Positions 16,201-25,090 of a DNA stretch of 64,000 bases are shown one piece after another (the first letter of the stretch is position 1; every line of letters begins with the position of its first letter). The DNA lies in assembly GCF_020171315.1 (NCBI RefSeq), contig NZ_JAIUZP010000008.1, forward strand, positions 62,001-126,000, written 5' to 3'. A model generated the notes under the pieces. It searched no databases and was not told the origin of the DNA. It was given only the letters and a program-made list of their open reading frames with translations. Source of the stretch: Pseudooceanicola nanhaiensis (lineage in GTDB: Bacteria; Pseudomonadota; Alphaproteobacteria; Rhodobacterales; Rhodobacteraceae). A program made the position numbers and the translations under genes.

Positions 16201-16229
16201 ACGGCCCGCCTATGGCGGGCCGTTTTCGT
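16201..16229 (+). terminator. Terminator after peroxiredoxin
   Basis: ACGGCCCGCC and GGCGGGCCGT form a ten-base stem around TATG and are followed by TTTTCGTTT. It is about 21 bases past the peroxiredoxin stop. Confidence 0.85.
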
Positions 16230-16314
16230 TTCTGGGGCCGCCTCTCCGGCGGGCCGTTTCCGTTTCATCGGCCGCCGATCCGGCGAGCCGCTGGCGCGAG
16301 ATCGCCCGGCCCGG

Positions 16315-16758
16315 TCAGGCCCGCGCCCGCCGGACGCGGGTCATCCGCAGGCCGTCGCGCATGTTCAGCACCAACAGCGTGATGTTCACGGCGCCCGCCA
16401 GCAGTTCCACCGCCTGCAGCGTGTAGAACGTGGCATCGAACCGCCCGGCCCCGGCGCGCTGCGCCAGCAGCAGCGCCATGGGCACCAGCACCAGCAGCCC
16501 GTTGGCGGCGATCACCTGCATCCGCCGCGCCTTGACCCCGAGGAGCCCCTGCCTGCGCCCCCCGGCCAGTCGGAACCCGCTGCCGCCTGTCGCGGCCATT
16601 GCCGGGATCAGCAGCAGCAGCCCCCAGGGGATCGCGCGTTTCACCGCCACCACCTGCGCCGGGCCCAGCAAGAGCTCCGACACCAGCGTCGCGCTCCAGA
16701 ACGTCGTGATCAGCAGCAGCGCGAGCGCCCCTGCCACGGGATGTATCCGTCGTGTCAT
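16315..16758 (-). CDS. Four-helix integral membrane protein, divergent from MarR regulator
   Basis: I do not recognise a named family with certainty. The 147-residue product has four hydrophobic stretches (about residues 8-32, 44-60, 81-103 and 114-133), with arginine-rich patches at the loop ARRMQ and the C-terminus (RMTRVRRARA). The start at 16758 has a strong ribosome binding site (GGAGGCAAC). The gene is divergent from a MarR-family regulator, with ATAGC/GCTAT palindromes between them, so it is the likely target of that regulator. A small transporter or stress-related membrane protein is possible but not shown. Confidence 0.75.
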   Translation of the reverse strand: MTRRIHPVAGALALLLITTFWSATLVSELLLGPAQVVAVKRAIPWGLLLLIPAMAATGGSGFRLAGGRRQGLLGVKARRMQVIAANGLLVLVPMALLLAQRAGAGRFDATFYTLQAVELLAGAVNITLLVLNMRDGLRMTRVRRARA

Positions 16759-16802
16759 GTTGCCTCCAATTTCCATCGTGAACATGGGGAATCGATATTT
16801 GG

Positions 16803-16849
16803 ATAGCATGCTATATGTAATTGCATAGCACGCTATATGAGTGCTATGC
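16803..16849. promoter_or_regulatory. MarR-type operator cluster between divergent genes
   Basis: The region contains a perfect 12-bp palindrome ATAGCATGCTAT (16803-16814) and a near copy ATAGCACGCTAT (16825-16836) whose centres are 22 bases apart. An overlapping inverted repeat GCATAGCAC / GTGCTATGC spans 16823-16849. Two helical turns of spacing and position before the marR start fit a self-repressing MarR dimer pair. Confidence 0.65.
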
Positions 16850-16856
16850 CAGCCCC

Positions 16857-17306
16857 ATGACAGCCTCCGACACATCCTTCGACCGCGACACATCCGCCGG
16901 CTATCTCGTCAACCACATGGCGCGGCTCTTTGCGCGCGAGCTTGAGGCCGGCCTCAAGCCGCTCGGCATCGGGATCGGCATGTTCCCGGCCCTGCTTCAA
17001 CTGTGGGAGAAGGATGGCCGCACCCAGCGGGAGCTGGTCACCGCGCTGGATATCGAACAGCCGACGCTGGCCAACACGCTGACCCGGATGGAGAAGAAGG
17101 GCCTCATCACCCGCAAGCCGGATCCGGAGGACGGACGCGCACAGCGCATCCACCTGACGGACCGTGGCCGGGCGCTTCAGGCCGAGGCAGAGGCCCGGGC
17201 GACGGCAGTGAACACACGCGCCCTCTCGGGTTTCAGTGAGAGCGAAAAAGACCGCTTCCTGAAGGACATAGGCCGCGTCATTGACGCGATGAAAGCACCG
17301 ACCTGA
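16857..17306 (+). CDS. MarR-family transcriptional regulator
   Basis: The 149-residue regulator has the winged helix-turn-helix of the MarR family, with WEKDGRTQRELVTALDIEQPTLANTLTRMEKKGLITRKPDPEDGRAQRIHLTDRG covering the recognition helix and wing (about residues 50-105), flanked by dimerisation helices. The ATG at 16857 is preferred; an in-frame TTG at 16821 would place the operator within the coding region. It is divergent from the four-helix membrane protein gene, with palindromic operators between them. It probably represses both genes and responds to an unknown ligand. Confidence 0.9.
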   Translation: MTASDTSFDRDTSAGYLVNHMARLFARELEAGLKPLGIGIGMFPALLQLWEKDGRTQRELVTALDIEQPTLANTLTRMEKKGLITRKPDPEDGRAQRIHLTDRGRALQAEAEARATAVNTRALSGFSESEKDRFLKDIGRVIDAMKAPT

Positions 17307-17312
17307 GGGCGG

Positions 17313-18251
17313 TCAGGCGGCCTCGGGCGCGGTGCCGCCGTGGCGCACCTTCTGCACGACATCCTCGCCCACCTTGGCGAGGATGTCGCCCAACTCGGTG
17401 AACCAGCCATCGTCCGGGCTGCTGCTGCGCCGGATCAGCCCGATGGTCCGGAACGGTTCCGGCGCGGCAAACCGGTGAAGCGCAAGGTCCTCGGCCTCTT
17501 CCCGCACCGCCAGTTCCGGCAGCAGCGTCAGCCCGAAGCCCGCCGCGACCAGCCGCGACAGCGTGGCCAGCGACGAGGCCCCCATGTTGATCTGCGCCGC
17601 ACTCCGATCCCGGTGGCAGACCTCCAGCGCCTGATCGGTCAGGCAGTGGCCATCCTCCAGCAACAGCAGCTGCGTCACGCCGATCTCGTCCGGGCGCAGG
17701 CTGTCCAGACGCGCGCCCATGGAGGCCAGCCGCTGGGGCGAGCCCGCCAGCAGGAAGCGATCCTCGAAGAGCGGCCGTTCCACCACGTCGAGCCCGCCCG
17801 AGGGCAGCGCCACGACGGCGGCGTCCAGCTCTCCGACCATCAGCACCTGCAACAGCCGGGCGGTCTTGCCCTCCTGCACCTGCACGTCGAGGTGAATGTC
17901 CCGGGTCCGCAGCTGCGCGAGGGCACCGGGCAGGATGTAGGGCGCGATCGTCGGGATGATCCCCAGCCGCAACTGGCCGGACAGCCCCTTTTTCCAGCGC
18001 GCGGCTTCCTTCAGCGCCTGCATCTCGTCCAGCACCTTTTCTGCATGGGCCAGGATGATCCGGCCGAAGGGCGTCAGCACCACGTCGCGGGCCTGCCGCT
18101 CCACGAGGGCACCGCCGAGCGCGGCCTCCATCTCGCGGATCTGCACGGAGAGCGCAGGCTGCGAGACATGGACGACACCCGCCGCCCGGCCGAAATTGCG
18201 CTGCTCCGCGAGGGCCTTGAAGTACAGCAATTGGCGCAGAGAGATATTCAT
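17313..18251 (-). CDS. oxyR: Hydrogen peroxide-inducible activator OxyR (LysR family)
   Basis: The 312-residue LysR-type regulator has an N-terminal helix-turn-helix (MNISLRQLLYFKALAEQRNFGRAA, SQPALSVQIREME) and a substrate-binding-like domain. The redox signature LLLLEDGHCLTDQALEVC carries C203 and C212, nine residues apart as in E. coli C199 and C208, which supports OxyR rather than a generic LysR protein. It would activate peroxide-defence genes when the disulfide forms. Unusually, no catalase gene lies beside it; the nearest peroxide gene is the peroxiredoxin at 15637. A candidate LysR-type box is at 18278-18296. Confidence 0.9.
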   Translation of the reverse strand: MNISLRQLLYFKALAEQRNFGRAAGVVHVSQPALSVQIREMEAALGGALVERQARDVVLTPFGRIILAHAEKVLDEMQALKEAARWKKGLSGQLRLGIIPTIAPYILPGALAQLRTRDIHLDVQVQEGKTARLLQVLMVGELDAAVVALPSGGLDVVERPLFEDRFLLAGSPQRLASMGARLDSLRPDEIGVTQLLLLEDGHCLTDQALEVCHRDRSAAQINMGASSLATLSRLVAAGFGLTLLPELAVREEAEDLALHRFAAPEPFRTIGLIRRSSSPDDGWFTELGDILAKVGEDVVQKVRHGGTAPEAA

Positions 18252-18277
18252 AGGGTTTGATTATCACAACGCCGGAA

Positions 18278-18296
18278 ATAGGCAATTGGAACCTAT
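18278..18296. promoter_or_regulatory. Candidate LysR-type box upstream of oxyR
   Basis: ATAGG and CCTAT form an inverted repeat with a nine-base spacer, matching the T-N11-A form of LysR-family sites, 27 bases upstream of the oxyR start codon. Negative autoregulation is common for OxyR. Only one such site is seen, so the call is tentative. Confidence 0.35.
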
Positions 18297-18357
18297 GACG
18301 GGGCCATGACAGGGCCGACGGCCGCACCCGACGGGCACCGGCGGAGGGCCGGAGGTC

Positions 18358-18741
18358 TCAGTCCGGCTGGCAGGTCGCGGCGATGCTGGCCCCGCGCGCG
18401 GGCGAGCCGCCCTGCCCGGTCATCGGCGCTTCCCACGCCAGTTCGCCAAGCCCGGTGGCATCCATCCGGAAGAGCACACGCGGCTTGTCCCCGCTGCCCT
18501 GGTTGCGCCAGATCCCGAAGCCGGCAAAAGGTTGCGGCTGCCCACCGGCAACGGCCAGCGTGCCGCGGGCAAAGAAGGTGGCATCGGGATGGGTCGTCAG
18601 GCGCACGTCGATCACCCGCGCGGCCGGTCCCGCGCCGGTGCCGTGGCACTGCCAGTCGCCGACGACATCCGCGTCGGTGGCAGGCGCAAGACCCGCGGGC
18701 AGGCACAGCGCCGCGGCCAGGAAGACGGTCAGGTAATTCAT
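18358..18741 (-). CDS. Small exported protein of unknown function
   Basis: The 127-residue product begins with a signal peptide (MNYLTVFLAAALCLPAGLA) and has two cysteines in the mature part (DWQCHG and ATCQPD) that could form a periplasmic disulfide. The body looks beta-rich (VIDVRLTTHPDATFFARGTLAVAGG). I do not recognise the family. The ATG at 18741 was chosen because it starts the signal peptide; longer upstream reading is poor. It lies upstream of oxyR on the same strand with a 106-base gap. Confidence 0.7.
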   Translation of the reverse strand: MNYLTVFLAAALCLPAGLAPATDADVVGDWQCHGTGAGPAARVIDVRLTTHPDATFFARGTLAVAGGQPQPFAGFGIWRNQGSGDKPRVLFRMDATGLGELAWEAPMTGQGGSPARGASIAATCQPD

Positions 18742-18919
18742 CTTTCGAAAATCCAATCTGTCGCGGAGACGAGACTCGCGCCCGAAAATGCGGACGCGGC
18801 GAAGATAGGTGCTGCAATGCGGCATCTGCAACCCCCGGTTCGCGGGGGCGCGTGCCGCCGCCGATGGACAGGCCCCGGCCGCGCGGTCTATCACCGCAAT
18901 AGCCTTGCCGGAGAGCCAG

Positions 18920-19645
18920 ATGACCACGGTCCAGCCAGACGACGCAGAGCGCCCGCTCGGGCGGGTTCAGGAATACCTCAAGCAGATCGTCTATGGCGGC
19001 AACGACGGGATCGTCACCACCTTTGCCATCGTCGCGGGCTTTGCCGGGGCCGGTGCCGAGGGCGCAGGCCGGATCGGCGGGCTGGCGGTGCTGGTCTTCG
19101 GCCTCGCCAATCTCTTTGCCGATGCGGTCTCCATGGGGATGGGCGATTTCCTGTCGGACCGGGCGCGGGCCGATCTCTACCGCGCACGTCTGAGCGCGAC
19201 GCGCCGCACGCTGCGGGCCGATCCCCGCGCGGCCATCCGGGCGGTGTCGGAGGCGCTGCGCAGCCGCGGCCTGCCCGAGGCCGAGGCCGCCGAAGTCGGC
19301 GCGATCCTCGCCCGTCACCCCGACACGGCAGCGGACCTGCACCTGACCATCACCGAGGGCATGACGCCCCCGGACGAGGCCCACCCCTTCCTGTCCGGGC
19401 TGGTGACCTTTTGCAGTTTCGTGCTGTTCGGATCGGTCCCGCTGCTGCCCTACTTCGTACAGGGCGCGTCGGGCGGCTCCTTCGGGCTGTCGCTCACCGG
19501 CGCGGCGTTCGCGCTTGCGGGTCTCGGCCTGCTGCGGTGGTACGCCACCGGGCTGAGCCTGCTGCGTTCGATCGGGGAAACATTGGCCGTCGGGGCGGTC
19601 TGCGCCCTCGTCGCTTTCCTCGTGGGGTTCCTCGTTGGCGCCTGA
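18920..19645 (+). CDS. VIT1/CCC1-family transporter
   Basis: The 241-residue membrane protein matches the VIT/CCC1 family, which in plants and yeast moves iron and manganese into vacuoles and in bacteria is thought to export them. The family N-terminus EYLKQIVYGGNDGIVTTFAIVAGFAGA and the segment FGLANLFADAVSMGMGDFLS are clear, and about five transmembrane helices are predicted, with a cytoplasmic acidic/basic stretch between helices 2 and 3. The ATG at 18920 follows GGAGAG. It is divergent from the small exported protein gene; no iron regulator site was recognised upstream. Confidence 0.88.
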   Translation: MTTVQPDDAERPLGRVQEYLKQIVYGGNDGIVTTFAIVAGFAGAGAEGAGRIGGLAVLVFGLANLFADAVSMGMGDFLSDRARADLYRARLSATRRTLRADPRAAIRAVSEALRSRGLPEAEAAEVGAILARHPDTAADLHLTITEGMTPPDEAHPFLSGLVTFCSFVLFGSVPLLPYFVQGASGGSFGLSLTGAAFALAGLGLLRWYATGLSLLRSIGETLAVGAVCALVAFLVGFLVGA

Positions 19646-19731
19646 TCGATGCCGTATCGGAAACGCTGACCAGCGTCGGCGTGCGCGGTTGCGATCATGG
19701 CTCAGACATTCGTTGCCTCAATGGCGACAAT

Positions 19732-20823
19732 TCAGCCAATCAGGCCAGCTTTGTCCCCAAGCGCCTCATAATGTGCCTTCAAGCGCTGGAGCGCGATGCG
19801 CAGCACGATCTTGCCCGACCGCGCGGACCAGCCCATGCGTTTCTCCGCGCTTTCGAGCCCTTCGAGATGACAGCAGCACCGCAACGCCACATCCCCGAGA
19901 CCGGGCCCCAGCTCGCGCAAGGCACCGATCACCCGGGCGCGCGCCGCCTCTGCGCCGCGCAGGCCGTCGAGGTCCGGCAGCCCGCCAGAGGTTCCGGCGG
20001 TCAGGAACCGATCCCAGTTCTGCGTGGTCCGCGGCTCCATCTGGGCCAGTTCGAAATCCTCGCGCAGGCGCTCTCCGGCCCGGACGAGATCGGCCGACAG
20101 GAAGGGTTCACCATCCCGGTCCCGGCGACGGGCCAGCGCCGACACCGGGCTGTCGATCCCGGCAAAGCGCAGCCATCGGGTGCAGACATCCCCCACGGAG
20201 GCGCCGTCAAACCCTTGCTGAGCCTCGGAAAACCCGGAGGCGCCCCGCGGTCCGTCGATCATGTCACGCAGGGCGGCACGCCCGGCGGAGGTGATCTTGT
20301 AGCGCGAGATCCGGCCCGGCACCTCGCAGGCGATCCAATCCTTCAGGGCCAGGGCCTGCGCGAGGCCACGTTCCACCACCGCGCGGCGCAACGTGCCGCC
20401 GTCGGGCTGATCGCGCACCACCACGGCCTTCTCCATATCCTGCGCCACCGCCAGCACCGCGCCCTGTTCACACAGGCGGCGCAGCACGCGTCGGCCCTCA
20501 CGCATCAGGGTTTCATCGTCGGGCGTTTCCGCCTCTGGCAGGTTGGGCAGTGACGTCATGGCCTTGCTTTCCTCAGCTGGTCCCCGCGTGGTGGCGCGCA
20601 CCAGCCCGAGGCACCGCAGCGCCCCGTCCACGAGGAGGTCATCCCGCTGGGTCTCGATCCGCCGGATCTGCCGTAACACCGTAGAGGCGTGACAGCCCCC
20701 GGACCGCGCCAGCGACCGGATGGATTGCCCCTCCTCGGTATGTGCGATGTAGCGTTTGGCCGATACCGGTACCCACGCAGGAAGGCGCCCGCCCTCGGCA
20801 GGCTGAATTCTATTTCCCGACAT
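19732..20823 (-). CDS. DUF6456 helix-turn-helix protein
   Basis: The 363-residue protein matches the DUF6456 group found in Rhodobacterales. The N-terminal third has a helix-turn-helix-like segment (EEGQSIRSLARSGGCHASTVLRQIRRIE) and the C-terminal domain (about residues 210-360) ends in SGKIVLRIALQRLKAHYEALG. The ATG at 20823, preceded by GGGGGA, is preferred over a TTG 12 bases upstream. It is divergent from a DUF6477 gene across an AT-richer promoter region, and the same pair is familiar from related genomes. A DNA-binding regulatory role is likely, but targets are unknown. Confidence 0.82.
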   Translation of the reverse strand: MSGNRIQPAEGGRLPAWVPVSAKRYIAHTEEGQSIRSLARSGGCHASTVLRQIRRIETQRDDLLVDGALRCLGLVRATTRGPAEESKAMTSLPNLPEAETPDDETLMREGRRVLRRLCEQGAVLAVAQDMEKAVVVRDQPDGGTLRRAVVERGLAQALALKDWIACEVPGRISRYKITSAGRAALRDMIDGPRGASGFSEAQQGFDGASVGDVCTRWLRFAGIDSPVSALARRRDRDGEPFLSADLVRAGERLREDFELAQMEPRTTQNWDRFLTAGTSGGLPDLDGLRGAEAARARVIGALRELGPGLGDVALRCCCHLEGLESAEKRMGWSARSGKIVLRIALQRLKAHYEALGDKAGLIG

Positions 20824-21072
20824 ATGTCCCCCCAAAGGTCTTACCCCTCCGCCCTCTGATGTGGCGGTAGTTGTCCCCAGAATTATCCACAGCCTAAAAA
20901 GGGATTGGTTTCTGAGAGGTTAACAGTCCACTTGTCGGACCATCATTGTTTCCACTGGATAAATAAATCTTCTCGCTGCGTGCGCGATTGTGGCCCAATC
21001 CGCAACGCCCGCAAGGGTTGTGCAAGCATGGTCCTCCCCGGTGCCGCGTGCACCGCGACTGGAGGCAAGACC

Positions 21073-21375
21073 ATGCAAGACATCTGGACCCGCCTGACGG
21101 CCCTGACCCGACCGCGCCTGCTGATCCGCGCGGCGCGGATCGGCGCAGAGGAGTATCGCCGCACACCGCAGTTGCGGCGGCTGCTGGGGATGCAAGTGCC
21201 GGGGACCGGCGCCGCGCTTCTGCAGTTGTTGGAGATCGAGCAGGAACTCGACCAGAGCCGCCGACATGGCGACGCGGCCTATTCCGTGCAGCGCCACGTG
21301 GAGGTGCTGATCGCTCTCGTGGCCGAGGCGCGCCTTTACCGCGCAGGACTGTGTACAGCCCTGATCCATAGCTGA
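21073..21375 (+). CDS. DUF6477 family small protein
   Basis: The 100-residue protein is basic and helical (RPRLLIRAARIGAEEYRRTPQLRRLLG, then LLQLLEIEQELDQSRR and the C-terminal HVEVLIALVAEARL). It matches the DUF6477 group that neighbours DUF6456 genes in Rhodobacterales. The ATG at 21073 has GGAGGCAAGACC before it. No catalytic motif is visible. It is divergent from the DUF6456 gene; the 249-base gap is AT-rich compared with its surroundings and probably contains both promoters. Function unknown; an accessory partner of the DUF6456 regulator is a reasonable guess. Confidence 0.78.
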   Translation: MQDIWTRLTALTRPRLLIRAARIGAEEYRRTPQLRRLLGMQVPGTGAALLQLLEIEQELDQSRRHGDAAYSVQRHVEVLIALVAEARLYRAGLCTALIHS

Positions 21376-21472
21376 TCCGGCCCCGAACTGGCCCCAAATT
21401 GGCCGGGTGGCCCGGACGAGCCCGGGCCGTCTCTCGCGCGGCGGGGTGTTATCCCAGGCCGCGCGGCAGGTC

Positions 21473-23017
21473 TTACATGAAGGCGTCGGGCATCTCGGCC
21501 TTGCGCCGTGCGATATAGGCGCTCAGCGCCTCCGCCACCGACGGGTCCATCTGCGGCTGCTGGTAGCTGTCGAGCATCTTGCGCACCCGGGCCGCGGCCA
21601 GCACCTGGCTGTCGCGCGCGCCTTCCTCGTCCCAGGTCTCGAAGGGCTTGTAGTCCAGCACCTCGGTCCGCCAGAAGGCGGTCTGGAAGTTGCGCTGCGT
21701 GTGGCCACAGCCAAGGTAATGGCCCCCCGGCCCCACCTCGCGGATGGCGTCCATGGCCTGCGCTTCTGTGTCGTGGGACACGCCCGCCGCCATCCGGTGC
21801 AACATGCCCAGCTGATCCGCATCCAGCACGAACTTCTCGAAGGAGGAGACGAGGCCGCCTTCCAGCCAGCCGCAGGCGTGGAGCATGAAGTTCACGCCCC
21901 CCAGCAGCGCCGCATTCAGCGTGTTCGCCGTCTCGTAGGCCGCCTGCGCGTCGGGCAGCTTGGAGCCGCACAGCCCCCCGCCCGACCGGAACGGCAGCCC
22001 CATGCGCCGGGCCAGTTGCCCCGCGCCATAGAGGATCTGGCTCGCCTCCGGGGTGCCGAAGGTCGGCGCACCGGAGTTCATGTCGATCGAGGTCACGAAG
22101 GCGCCGAAGATCACCGGGGCACCGGGGCGGATCAACTGCGAATAGGCGATGCCCGCCAGCACCTCGGCCAGCACCTGCGTCAGCGTGCCCACGACCGAGA
22201 CCGGCGCCATGGCGCCGCCCACGATGAAGGGGCTGATGATCGCGGCCTGATTGTTGCGGGCATAGACTTCCAGCGCGCCCATCATCACGTCGTCGAAGGT
22301 CAACGGCGAGTTGATGTTGATGAGCGAGGTCATCACCGTGTTCTGCTGCACGAACTCCTCACCGAAGAGGATGTTGCACATGTCGACGCAATCCTGCGCC
22401 CGGCTCGGCTCGGTCACGGAGCCCATGAAGGGCTTGTCGGACAGGGTCATATGGGCGTGTAGCATGTCGAAATGCCGCTTGTTCACCGGCACGTCGGTCG
22501 GTTCGCAGACCGTGCCGCCGGAGTGGTGCAACCACTTCGACATGTAGCCCAGCTTCACGAAGTTGCGGAAATCCTCCATCGTCGCGTAGCGGCGGCCGCC
22601 GTCGATATCGCGCACGAAGGGCGGGCCATAGACCGGGGCCAGCACAAGGCTCTTGCCGCCGATCTCGACGCTGCGCTCGGGGTTGCGGGCGTGCTGGGTG
22701 AAGCGTGCGGGCGCCGTGGCGCAGAGCTTGCGGGCCAGACCGCGGGGAATATGCACCCGCTCGCCCCGGACATCGGCCCCGGCATTGCGCCACAGCTCCA
22801 GCGCACCGGGGTTGTTGACGAAGTTGACGCCGATCTCTTCCAGCACCGTTTCGGCGTTGGTCTCGATGATCTCCAGCGCCTCGTCCGAGAACATGTCGAG
22901 GTTGGGAATGTTGCGCTCGATGTAGCGCGCGGTGTCGAATTTGACCGAGGTCCGCTCGGCCCGGCGGGCCGCCCCGCCGCCGCCGCGGGTCCGTCTGCGT
23001 TGGGTCACTTCAGTCAT
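21473..23017 (-). CDS. Trimethylamine methyltransferase (MttB)-like protein, non-pyrrolysine type
   Basis: The 514-residue protein belongs to the MttB superfamily (NIPNLDMFSDEALEIIETNAETVLEEIGV; INSPLTFDD; GGAMAPVSVVGTLTQVLAEVLAGIAYSQLI). It reads through without an in-frame amber codon, so it is of the non-pyrrolysine class, some of which demethylate glycine betaine or other quaternary amines with a corrinoid protein. The C-terminal part has the common GHYLGCGHTQRNF and a tail rich in basic residues. No corrinoid protein or methyltransferase partner is adjacent, so the cofactor chain must be encoded elsewhere. The N-terminal 25 residues are arginine-rich and probably disordered. Substrate unknown. 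Confidence 0.88.
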   Translation of the reverse strand: MTEVTQRRRTRGGGGAARRAERTSVKFDTARYIERNIPNLDMFSDEALEIIETNAETVLEEIGVNFVNNPGALELWRNAGADVRGERVHIPRGLARKLCATAPARFTQHARNPERSVEIGGKSLVLAPVYGPPFVRDIDGGRRYATMEDFRNFVKLGYMSKWLHHSGGTVCEPTDVPVNKRHFDMLHAHMTLSDKPFMGSVTEPSRAQDCVDMCNILFGEEFVQQNTVMTSLININSPLTFDDVMMGALEVYARNNQAAIISPFIVGGAMAPVSVVGTLTQVLAEVLAGIAYSQLIRPGAPVIFGAFVTSIDMNSGAPTFGTPEASQILYGAGQLARRMGLPFRSGGGLCGSKLPDAQAAYETANTLNAALLGGVNFMLHACGWLEGGLVSSFEKFVLDADQLGMLHRMAAGVSHDTEAQAMDAIREVGPGGHYLGCGHTQRNFQTAFWRTEVLDYKPFETWDEEGARDSQVLAAARVRKMLDSYQQPQMDPSVAEALSAYIARRKAEMPDAFM

Positions 23018-23216
23018 GGCGCGAATCTCCCATCCCGGAATTGCCTTCCTTTGTAGCCCCGCCGTCCGGGGTGCTGATCCCCAAGAACGGCATCAATGGT
23101 TGAAAAACGACACCTGACCTGAGGCTTGCGCCCCCGCGCCAACCGGCTAAACAGGCTCTTTCCCTTACCGTGCACGGGCCCCTTGCCTGATGCGCCCGAG
23201 CCGAATAAACGGAGCC

Positions 23217-24788
23217 ATGAGCCAGACATCCCATGACCGCCTCCTGATCATCGACTTCGGCAGCCAGGTGACGCAGCTGATTGCGCGTCGTCTGCGGGAG
23301 CTGAACGTCTATTGTGAAATCCATCCCTACCAGAACGTCACCGACGCGTTCCTGGCCGAGTTCGCGCCCAAGGCCGTGATCTTCTCGGGCGGGCCCGACT
23401 CGGTGGTGCGCGAGGGCTCGCCCCGCCCGCCGAAGAGCGTCTATGACCTCGGCGTGCCGATCCTTGGCATCTGCTATGGCCAGCAGGTCATGATGCAGGA
23501 CCTCGGCGGCATGGTCGAAGCGGGCGAAAGCCACACCGCCGAATTCGGCCGCGCCTACGTGAACCCGACCGACGACCGGATCGACCTGCTGAACGGCTGG
23601 TTCCTGGACGGCGCGGGCCGCGAGCAGGTCTGGATGAGCCACGGCGACCACGTCAGCAAGATCGCCCCGGGCTTCACCGTCTACGGCACCTCGCCGGGCG
23701 CACCCTTCGCGATCACCGCCGATCTGGACCGCCGTTTCTACGCCGTGCAGTTCCACCCCGAGGTGCACCACACCCCGAACGGCGCGACGCTCTATGAGAA
23801 CTTCGTGCGTGACGCGGGTTTCACCGGCGACTGGACGATGGCGGCCTACCGCGAAGAGATGATCGCCAAGATCCGCGAACAGGTGGGCTCCTCCCACGTG
23901 ATCTGCGGCCTTTCCGGCGGCGTCGACAGCTCGGTCACCGCGATCCTGCTGCACGAGGCGATCGGCGAACAGCTGACCTGCGTCTTCGTGGACCACGGGC
24001 TGCTGCGGCTCAACGAGGCGACCGAGGTCGTCAAGATGTTCCGCGACAACTACAACATCAAGCTGATCCACGCGGATGAGAGCGACCTCTTCCTCGGCGC
24101 GCTCGAAGGCGTCAGCGACCCGGAAGTGAAGCGCAAGACCATCGGCAAGCTCTTCATCGACGTGTTCCAGAAGTACGCCTCCCAGATCGAGGATGCGACC
24201 TTCCTGGCGCAGGGCACGCTCTACCCGGACGTGATCGAGTCGGTCTCCTTCTCGGGCGGTCCCTCGGTCACCATCAAGTCGCACCACAACGTGGGCGGCC
24301 TGCCGGAGAAGATGGGCCTGAAACTGGTCGAGCCGCTGCGCGAGCTCTTCAAGGACGAGGTTCGCGCGCTTGGCACCGAACTGGGCCTGCCGTCCAGCTT
24401 CATCGGCCGCCACCCCTTCCCGGGGCCGGGCCTCGCGATCCGCTGCCCCGGCGAGATCACCCGCGAGAAGCTGGAGATCCTGCGCAAGGCCGACGCGGTC
24501 TACATCGACCAGATCCGCAAGCACGGTCTTTACGACGAGATCTGGCAGGCCTTCGCCGCGATCTTGCCGATGCGTACCGTGGGCGTGATGGGCGACGGTC
24601 GGACCTACGACTATGCCCTCGCGCTGCGTGCCGTGACCTCAGTCGACGGGATGACTGCCGATTACTACCCCTTCACGCATGAGTTCCTGGGCGAAACCTC
24701 GACCCGGATCATCAACGAGGTGAAGGGCGTGAACCGCGTGTTCTACGATTGCACCTCGAAACCGCCGGGGACGATCGAGCTGGAGTGA
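23217..24788 (+). CDS. guaA: GMP synthase (glutamine-hydrolysing)
   Basis: The 523-residue cytosolic enzyme converts XMP, glutamine and ATP to GMP. The N-terminal class I amidotransferase domain has the nucleophile in GICYGQQVM and the [10 protein letters not shown] histidine/glutamate. The ATP pyrophosphatase domain has the P-loop [10 protein letters not shown], and the C-terminal dimerisation domain ends in KPPGTIELE, as is standard. The ATG at 23217 preceded by CGGAG gives the expected length; earlier in-frame codons are not needed. It is monocistronic with a strong terminator downstream. Confidence 0.97.
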   Translation: MSQTSHDRLLIIDFGSQVTQLIARRLRELNVYCEIHPYQNVTDAFLAEFAPKAVIFSGGPDSVVREGSPRPPKSVYDLGVPILGICYGQQVMMQDLGGMVEAGESHTAEFGRAYVNPTDDRIDLLNGWFLDGAGREQVWMSHGDHVSKIAPGFTVYGTSPGAPFAITADLDRRFYAVQFHPEVHHTPNGATLYENFVRDAGFTGDWTMAAYREEMIAKIREQVGSSHVICGLSGGVDSSVTAILLHEAIGEQLTCVFVDHGLLRLNEATEVVKMFRDNYNIKLIHADESDLFLGALEGVSDPEVKRKTIGKLFIDVFQKYASQIEDATFLAQGTLYPDVIESVSFSGGPSVTIKSHHNVGGLPEKMGLKLVEPLRELFKDEVRALGTELGLPSSFIGRHPFPGPGLAIRCPGEITREKLEILRKADAVYIDQIRKHGLYDEIWQAFAAILPMRTVGVMGDGRTYDYALALRAVTSVDGMTADYYPFTHEFLGETSTRIINEVKGVNRVFYDCTSKPPGTIELE

Positions 24789-24811
24789 TCCGGCCACCGG
24801 ACCGAAACAGG

Positions 24812-24845
24812 AAACGCCGCGGACCCGCTCCGCGGCGTTTTTCGT
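24812..24845 (+). terminator. Terminator after guaA
   Basis: AACGCCGCGG and CCGCGGCGTT form a ten-base stem around a seven-base loop and run into TTTTT. It is 24 bases past the guaA stop. The following 245 bases to 25090 contain an AT-rich patch near 24945-24977, likely promoter DNA, and no gene was seen there. Confidence 0.88.
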
Positions 24846-25090
24846 TCTCGGCCTGCCACGCCCGCGACGCCTCTTCCGGGGCCGATTGATCACAGGGTGA
24901 GCGCCGCGCCTATGGCAGAAGCGCAACAGGAGAGCGGCGCGCAAATCCAACTTTTTAACGTAATTTCAGAATATTAAACCCCGCTGCAAAACCAGAACAT
25001 CAGCCCGCCGCGCCACCTCCGTTGCCAAGCAGCGCTCCCAAGGCGACCATCCGGGGCTATAGAGGGTCTGAAACCACGAGCGGTGCCCGA

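Noticed and set aside
21473-23017. Pyrrolysine-containing methyltransferase
   Set aside because: The MttB-like frame contains no in-frame amber codon and needs no readthrough.
23010-24524. 504-codon minus-strand open frame
   Set aside because: It is the complementary reading of guaA, with arginine- and histidine-rich shadow composition.
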